Origin: Micromonospora marina
Lineage (GTDB): Bacteria > Actinomycetota > Actinomycetes > Mycobacteriales > Micromonosporaceae
Direction of reading: 5' to 3'
Length of the DNA stretch: 64,000 nt
NCBI RefSeq assembly: GCF_900091565.1
Contig: NZ_FMCV01000005.1
Span: forward strand, 186,964-250,963
Below are positions 59,507 to 64,000 of the stretch, one piece after another (the first letter of the stretch is position 1; every line of letters begins with the position of its first letter). Under the pieces are notes generated by a model that ran no database searches, was not told the DNA's origin, and was given only the letters and a program-made list of their open reading frames with translations. A program made the translations under genes and the position numbers.

Positions 59507-60550
59507 TTAAGGCGTCACCGCCACCAGCACGTCCCGCTCGATCGCCTGGTCGACCCGGTGCGCGAAGTCACCGAAGCCCGGGCCGTCGAGCACCCGCAGC
59601 CCGGCGTCGGTCAGCACCGCCTCCGCCTGCGCCCGCGGTGCCACGTGCGTGTTCCAGGACAGCCCGAGCGCGCCGCCCGGACGCAGCAGCTCCCGCCACA
59701 CCGGCACGGCGGCGGTGAGCAGCTCCAGCGGGCTGCGGGACAACCCCTGGTCGGTACGGCTGCCGTGCGCCACCCCGTACGGCGCGTCGGTGACGATCAC
59801 GTCCGCGCATCGGGGACGCAATGCCTCGCGGGCACGGGTGGTGTCGGTGTGCAGCACCGTCACCCGCTGGGTGGCACCGGCCCGGTGCTCGTCCCGCGAC
59901 GGCGCGAGCACCGCCTCGAACCGGCGGGCCACCAGCTTGCGGTCCCGGCGCACCGACGTCGAGTCGGTGGTGTGCTTGAGCCGCTTGCGGCGCAGCCAGG
60001 TACGCAGGAACGCCGCGTACGCGTCCACGTCCTTGCCGTCGCGCTCGATGCCGATGCCGTCGTAGCCGTACATCAGCGCCTGGTTGAGCGTGGTGCCCCG
60101 GCCGCAGAGCGGGTCCAGCACCACCACCGGGCCGTCCAGCATCCGCGGCGCGGCGGCGGAGGCGAGCACCGTGACGTTGAGCAGCAGCCGGGTGAACTGC
60201 TCGTTGGTCTTGCCGGCGTACTTCGGGATGGTGATCAGGTCGGAGTCGTACCGGGCCAGCGGGCGCAGCGGCACCGGCCGCAGCAGGTCGTCGCCGACCC
60301 GCTCGAACAGCGCGTACGCCGCCGACAGGTTCGCCAGGTGGGCCAGGTCCCGCTCGCCGAGCCCGGGTTCGGCGGTGGTGAACGTCACGTACTCCACCCC
60401 GCCGATCCCGGTCACCTCCGCGTCGGCCGGTACGACGCCCAGTACGCCGGATCCGGCGAACACGGCCAGTTCGGCGCGGGCCAGCCGGGCCGCCGCACCG
60501 GCGTAGACGCGGTTGGCGGACGGGGCGAGGAGCAGTGCGTACCGGATCAC
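59507..60550 (-). CDS. TRM11-like SAM-dependent methyltransferase
   Basis: This 347-residue class I methyltransferase has an N-terminal domain and motif I in VVLDPLCGRGTTLNQAL at about residue 145, followed by the catalytic-type motif VIVTDAPYGVAHG (DAPYG in place of N/DPPY). This resembles TRM11/THUMP-type RNA guanine-N2 methyltransferases. The RNA target cannot be decided by eye. Its position between infB and the DUF503-rbfA pair suggests a ribosome or tRNA role, but it could be unrelated. The start is GTG. Confidence 0.75.
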   Translation of the reverse strand: MIRYALLLAPSANRVYAGAAARLARAELAVFAGSGVLGVVPADAEVTGIGGVEYVTFTTAEPGLGERDLAHLANLSAAYALFERVGDDLLRPVPLRPLARYDSDLITIPKYAGKTNEQFTRLLLNVTVLASAAAPRMLDGPVVVLDPLCGRGTTLNQALMYGYDGIGIERDGKDVDAYAAFLRTWLRRKRLKHTTDSTSVRRDRKLVARRFEAVLAPSRDEHRAGATQRVTVLHTDTTRAREALRPRCADVIVTDAPYGVAHGSRTDQGLSRSPLELLTAAVPVWRELLRPGGALGLSWNTHVAPRAQAEAVLTDAGLRVLDGPGFGDFAHRVDQAIERDVLVAVTP

Positions 60551-60581
60551 GCCGGAGATTGTCGCAGCCTGCGGAGACGGC

Positions 60582-60611
60582 GACGGCCGGGGCCCGCAGG
60601 CCCCGGCCGTC
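60582..60611 (-). terminator. Terminator of infB
   Basis: GACGGCCGGGGCC and GGCCCCGGCCGTC form a perfect 13-bp stem with a four-base loop, 21 bases beyond the infB stop on the minus strand. It separates infB from the methyltransferase. Confidence 0.75.
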
Positions 60612-60632
60612 GGCCGGTCGTACGCGTGGTCG

Positions 60633-63600
60633 TCAGGCGCGCGGCTTCTCGCGCATCTCGAACGTCTCGATGACGTCGCCGACCTGGACGTTGTTGTAGC
60701 CGCCCAGTGTCAGACCACACTCGAAGCCCTCGCGGACCTCGGTCGCGTCGTCCTTGAACCGCTTCAAGGAGCTGATCGTGAGGTTGTCCGCCACGACCGC
60801 CCCGTCCCGCAGCAGCCGCGCCTTGGCGTTGCGGCGGATGAGGCCGGACCGGACGATACAGCCGGAGATGTTGCCGATCTTGGACGAGCGGAAGACGTCG
60901 CGGATCTCCGCGGTGCCCAGCTCGACCTCCTCGTACTCCGGCTTGAGCAGGCCCTTGAGCGCGGCGTCGATCTCCTCGATGGCCTGATAGATGACGGTGT
61001 AGTACCGGATCTCCACGCCCTCGCGGTCGGCCATCTCGCGGACCTTGTTCGAGGCCCGCACGTTGAAGCCGATGATCGTGACCGCCTCGGACGAGGCGCT
61101 CGCGAGCATGACGTCGCTCTCGGTGATCGCGCCCACGCCCCGGTGGATGATCCGAAGCTGGACCTCCTCCGGGATGTCGAGGTTGAACAGCGCGTCCTCG
61201 AGCGCCTCCACGGAACCGGAGACGTCGCCCTTGAGCACCAGGTTGAGCGAGGTCTTCTCGCCCTCCTTGAGCTGCTCCATGAGCGTCTCGAGAGTGGCCC
61301 GGCCACGGGAGTTGGCGAACGACGCCGCCCGCCTCCGCGCCTGCCGCTGCTCGGCGATCTGCCGCACGGTGCGGTCGTCCTCGGCGGCCAGGAAGGTGTC
61401 ACCCGCACCCGGCACCGTGGTCAGACCCAGCACCATGACCGGACGGGCCGGACCGGCCTCGTCGACCGGCTTGCCGTTCTCGTCCAGCATGGCCCGGACG
61501 CGGCCGTGCGCCCCACCGGCGACGATCGAGTCACCGGCACGCAGGGTGCCCTTCTGCACCAGCACGGTCGCCACCGCGCCACGGCCCTTGTCCAGGTGCG
61601 CCTCGATCGCGACGCCCTGCGCCGGCCCGTCGATCGGAGCGGTCAGCTCCAGCGACGCGTCGGCGGTCAGCAGCACGGCCTCGAGCAGTTCCTCGATGCC
61701 GATGCCGGGCTTGGCCGCCACGTTGACGAACATGGTCTCGCCGCCGTACTCCTCGGCGACCAGGCCGTACTCGGTCAGCTGCTGGCGGACCTTGTCCGGG
61801 TTCGCCTCGGGCTTGTCGACCTTGTTGACCGCGACCACGATCGGCACCTCGGCCGCCTTGGCGTGGTTGAGCGCCTCGATGGTCTGCGGCATGACGCCGT
61901 CGTCGGCCGCGACCACCAGGATCACGATGTCCGTGACCTGGGCACCACGGGCACGCATGGCGGTGAACGCCTCGTGACCCGGGGTGTCGATGAACGTCAC
62001 CGCGCGGTCCTCGCCCTCGTGCGGGACGTGGACCTGGTAGGCGCCGATGTGCTGGGTGATGCCACCCGCCTCGCCGGCCACCACGTTCGCCTTGCGGATC
62101 GCGTCGAGCAGCTTGGTCTTACCGTGGTCGACGTGACCCATGACGGTCACGACCGGCGCACGGCTGACCAGGCGGTCCTCCGCGACCTCGGCGTCGAGGT
62201 CGATGTTGAACTGCGCGAGCAGCTCGCGGTCCTCGTCCTCCGGGCTGACGATCTGCACGTCGAAGCCGAGGTGCTCGCCCAGCAGCTGCAGGGTCTCGTC
62301 GGAGCACGACTGGGTCGCCGTCACCATCTCGCCCAGGTTGAACATCTCCTGGACCAGCGAACCCGGGTTGGCATTGATCTTGTCGGCGAAGTCCGACAGC
62401 GAGGCGCCACGGGACAACCGGACGACCTGACCCTGGCCGCGGGGCGCGCCCGACGACATGGTCGGGGCCGACAGGTTGTCGAACTCCTGTCTGCGCTGCT
62501 TCTTGGACTTGCGACCGCGGGTCGGCCGGCCGCCGGGACGCCCGAAGGCACCCGCCGCGCCACCGCCACGGCCACGGCCACCGCCGCCGGGACGGCCACC
62601 GCCGCCGACCGGACCACCCGGACGGAAACCGCCACCGGGAGCACCGCCACCGCCACCGGGACCGCCGCGGTAGCCACCGCCACCGCCGCCACCACCGGGC
62701 CCGCCGCGGTAGCCACCGCCACCGCCGCCACCACCGGGTCCACCGCGGTAGCCACCGCCACCGCCGGGACGACCGGCGCCGCCGCCGGGCCCGCCACGAC
62801 CGCCACCGGGGCCGCCGGGACGGCCGGTGGTCGGCCGCTGGCTCGGCATCGAGGCCGGGCTCGGCCGCGGCGGCATCGACGCCGGGCTGGGCCGCGGCGG
62901 CATGCCGGCCGGGCTGGGACGGGGACCGCCCGCACCACCGGCCGGGGGCCGCTGCTGCTGGCCGCCCTGGATACCGAACGGGTTGTTACCGGCGCCGCGC
63001 GCCGGCGGACGACCGCCGGGCCGGGCACCGGGGCCCTGACCCTGACCCGGACCGCCGGGACGACCGGCGGCCGGGGAACCCGGACGCGGCGGCATGGCGT
63101 TCGGGCCGGGACGCGGACCCGGGCGCGGGCCGCCCTCGGCCGGGGGCTCCCGGCGTACGGTCTCGCGCTGCTGCTGGCGGGCGGCCTGGGCGGCCTTGAC
63201 CGCGGCCTCCTGCTCAGCCTTGAGGGCGGCGGCACGCGCCTCGGCGGCCGCCACTTCGATGTCGTGCGCGCTCGCCGGCTTGGCGACCGGAGTCGCCGGC
63301 TGCGGCGGGCCGGGGACCGGGCCCTTGGGCTTCGGTCCAGGGGTCGGCGCGGCCGGACGCCGGGGCGGCATCGGCTTGGCCGAGACCCGGGGGGCACCCG
63401 GGGTCGGGGTGGGCGTCGGGGTCGGCGCCGGGCCACTGGGCGCGGCAGCCGGCGGGCCGGCGGGCGCCGACGAACCGGCCACGAACGCGCTACGCAGCCG
63501 CCGGGCGACAGGCGCCTCGACGGTGCTGGACGCGGACTTAACGAACTCGCCCATCTCCTTGAGCTTGGCGAGAACGGTCTTGCTTTCGACCCCGAGCTCC

Positions 63601-63635
63601 TTGGCGAGCTCGTGTACGCGGGCCTTTCCTGCCAC
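60633..63635 (-). CDS. infB: Translation initiation factor IF-2
   Basis: This 1,000-residue GTPase places initiator tRNA on the 30S subunit. The N-terminus has an IF2-N domain ([19 protein letters not shown]) and then a Pro/Gly/Arg-rich low-complexity stretch with several [13 protein letters not shown] units. The G domain carries [12 protein letters not shown] (G1), DTPGHEAF (G3) and NKVDK (G4), followed by domains II-IV. The GTG at 63635 has GAGGAG five bases upstream. ylxR precedes it on the same strand as usual. Confidence 0.96.
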   Translation of the reverse strand: MAGKARVHELAKELGVESKTVLAKLKEMGEFVKSASSTVEAPVARRLRSAFVAGSSAPAGPPAAAPSGPAPTPTPTPTPGAPRVSAKPMPPRRPAAPTPGPKPKGPVPGPPQPATPVAKPASAHDIEVAAAEARAAALKAEQEAAVKAAQAARQQQRETVRREPPAEGGPRPGPRPGPNAMPPRPGSPAAGRPGGPGQGQGPGARPGGRPPARGAGNNPFGIQGGQQQRPPAGGAGGPRPSPAGMPPRPSPASMPPRPSPASMPSQRPTTGRPGGPGGGRGGPGGGAGRPGGGGGYRGGPGGGGGGGGYRGGPGGGGGGGGYRGGPGGGGGAPGGGFRPGGPVGGGGRPGGGGRGRGGGAAGAFGRPGGRPTRGRKSKKQRRQEFDNLSAPTMSSGAPRGQGQVVRLSRGASLSDFADKINANPGSLVQEMFNLGEMVTATQSCSDETLQLLGEHLGFDVQIVSPEDEDRELLAQFNIDLDAEVAEDRLVSRAPVVTVMGHVDHGKTKLLDAIRKANVVAGEAGGITQHIGAYQVHVPHEGEDRAVTFIDTPGHEAFTAMRARGAQVTDIVILVVAADDGVMPQTIEALNHAKAAEVPIVVAVNKVDKPEANPDKVRQQLTEYGLVAEEYGGETMFVNVAAKPGIGIEELLEAVLLTADASLELTAPIDGPAQGVAIEAHLDKGRGAVATVLVQKGTLRAGDSIVAGGAHGRVRAMLDENGKPVDEAGPARPVMVLGLTTVPGAGDTFLAAEDDRTVRQIAEQRQARRRAASFANSRGRATLETLMEQLKEGEKTSLNLVLKGDVSGSVEALEDALFNLDIPEEVQLRIIHRGVGAITESDVMLASASSEAVTIIGFNVRASNKVREMADREGVEIRYYTVIYQAIEEIDAALKGLLKPEYEEVELGTAEIRDVFRSSKIGNISGCIVRSGLIRRNAKARLLRDGAVVADNLTISSLKRFKDDATEVREGFECGLTLGGYNNVQVGDVIETFEMREKPRA

Positions 63636-63728
63636 TGCACTCCTCACTCCGAGGTCGTGCGGGCAGCACCCGCAGCGACCTCACTCGTGCACTTGAAGCC
63701 TGGTCATTTCTGGGACTTCATCGTGTGC

Positions 63729-64000
63729 TCATGTCGGTCGTCCTACCTTGCTAGCGACCCTCGACCGGTCGGGTTGACCGGTCGTCGGGGGTTGCGCGTC
63801 GACGTGCTCCGCAAGCGCACCGTGGTCGGGGACCTCGGTGAGGCGCAGTGCCCGCCCGAAGGCGCGGCGTCGCACCGCCTGCGCGAAGCAGGCCGGATCA
63901 GGGTGCATGTTCGCTCCCCGACCCGGCAGTCTGCGGGCCGGGTCGGGCCGGAGACTGATGTGACCAGCCTCGTCACCAACCGCGACGATCCGCAACAACT
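63729..64000 (-). CDS. ylxR: YlxR family RNA-binding protein, 5' end beyond the window
   Basis: The visible 90 codons cover the core of a YlxR (DUF448) protein: [37 protein letters not shown] and RRRAFGRALRL. The CVGCR motif that normally starts the protein lies beyond position 64000, and the frame is open to the edge. YlxR proteins bind RNA and have been reported to modulate RNase P. It precedes infB on the same strand, as in most bacteria. Confidence 0.85.
   Translation of the reverse strand, partial: LLRIVAVGDEAGHISLRPDPARRLPGRGANMHPDPACFAQAVRRRAFGRALRLTEVPDHGALAEHVDAQPPTTGQPDRSRVASKVGRPT

Overview
The window is very GC-rich chromosomal DNA from an actinomycete. Gene content, GC-rich codon use and intergenic repeats that I recall from that group point to Micromonospora or a close relative (Micromonosporaceae). 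Most of it is housekeeping sequence on the minus strand, in the order familiar from actinobacterial chromosomes: ylxR-infB-(TRM11-like methyltransferase)-DUF503-rbfA-nrnA, then truB-ribF-rpsO-pnp-M16 peptidase-dapB, thyX-dapA-rnj, ftsK, and rimO-pgsA-cinA-clgR-pspA-pspM. I saw no rRNA, tRNA or CRISPR array by eye.

Layout. 1-9.5 kb: a universal stress protein, a P2-type cation ATPase and a complete Mrp-type Na+/H+ antiporter operon (mrpA/B fusion, C, D, E, F, G), a plausible ion and pH homeostasis block. 9.6-18.2 kb: a small unknown gene and a large Lhr helicase facing away from each other across an AT-rich palindrome, then a SAM hydroxide adenosyltransferase preceded by a decayed gene, a secreted protein and a Nei2-type DNA glycosylase. 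18.3-22.0 kb: a 1,212-residue protein with a CotA-like multicopper oxidase fold that has lost nearly all copper ligands and carries three fibronectin III repeats. 22.0-27.2 kb: envelope stress (PspM, PspA, ClgR), CinA, PgsA and RimO. 27.2-29.1 kb: an ornithine cyclodeaminase-family enzyme and an SMR transporter behind a clear guanidine-III riboswitch. 29.1-33.0 kb: FtsK interrupted exactly in its Walker A loop by a 464-residue class 3 intein with a LAGLIDADG endonuclease. 33.0-36.8 kb: two YbjN-domain genes and a secreted trypsin-like protease. 37.0-46.1 kb: RNase J, DapA, ThyX, a DUF2752 protein, a YcaQ-like glycosylase, two GNAT enzymes, a GT87 mannosyltransferase and DapB. 46.1-52.5 kb: M16 peptidase, PNPase, S15, RibF, TruB. 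52.5-54.3 kb: a lineage-specific family with one decayed and two intact members. 54.3-64.0 kb: MATE exporter, P-loop kinase, small unknown genes, NrnA, RbfA, DUF503, a methyltransferase, IF2 and a YlxR gene cut by the window edge.

The items most worth follow-up are the FtsK P-loop class 3 intein, the copper-less multicopper oxidase-like protein, the guanidine-III riboswitch with its exporter, and the decaying LPxW family beside truB. Functional calls rest on motif recognition by eye. No database search was run, and start codons were chosen from Shine-Dalgarno spacing or leaderless promoter spacing.
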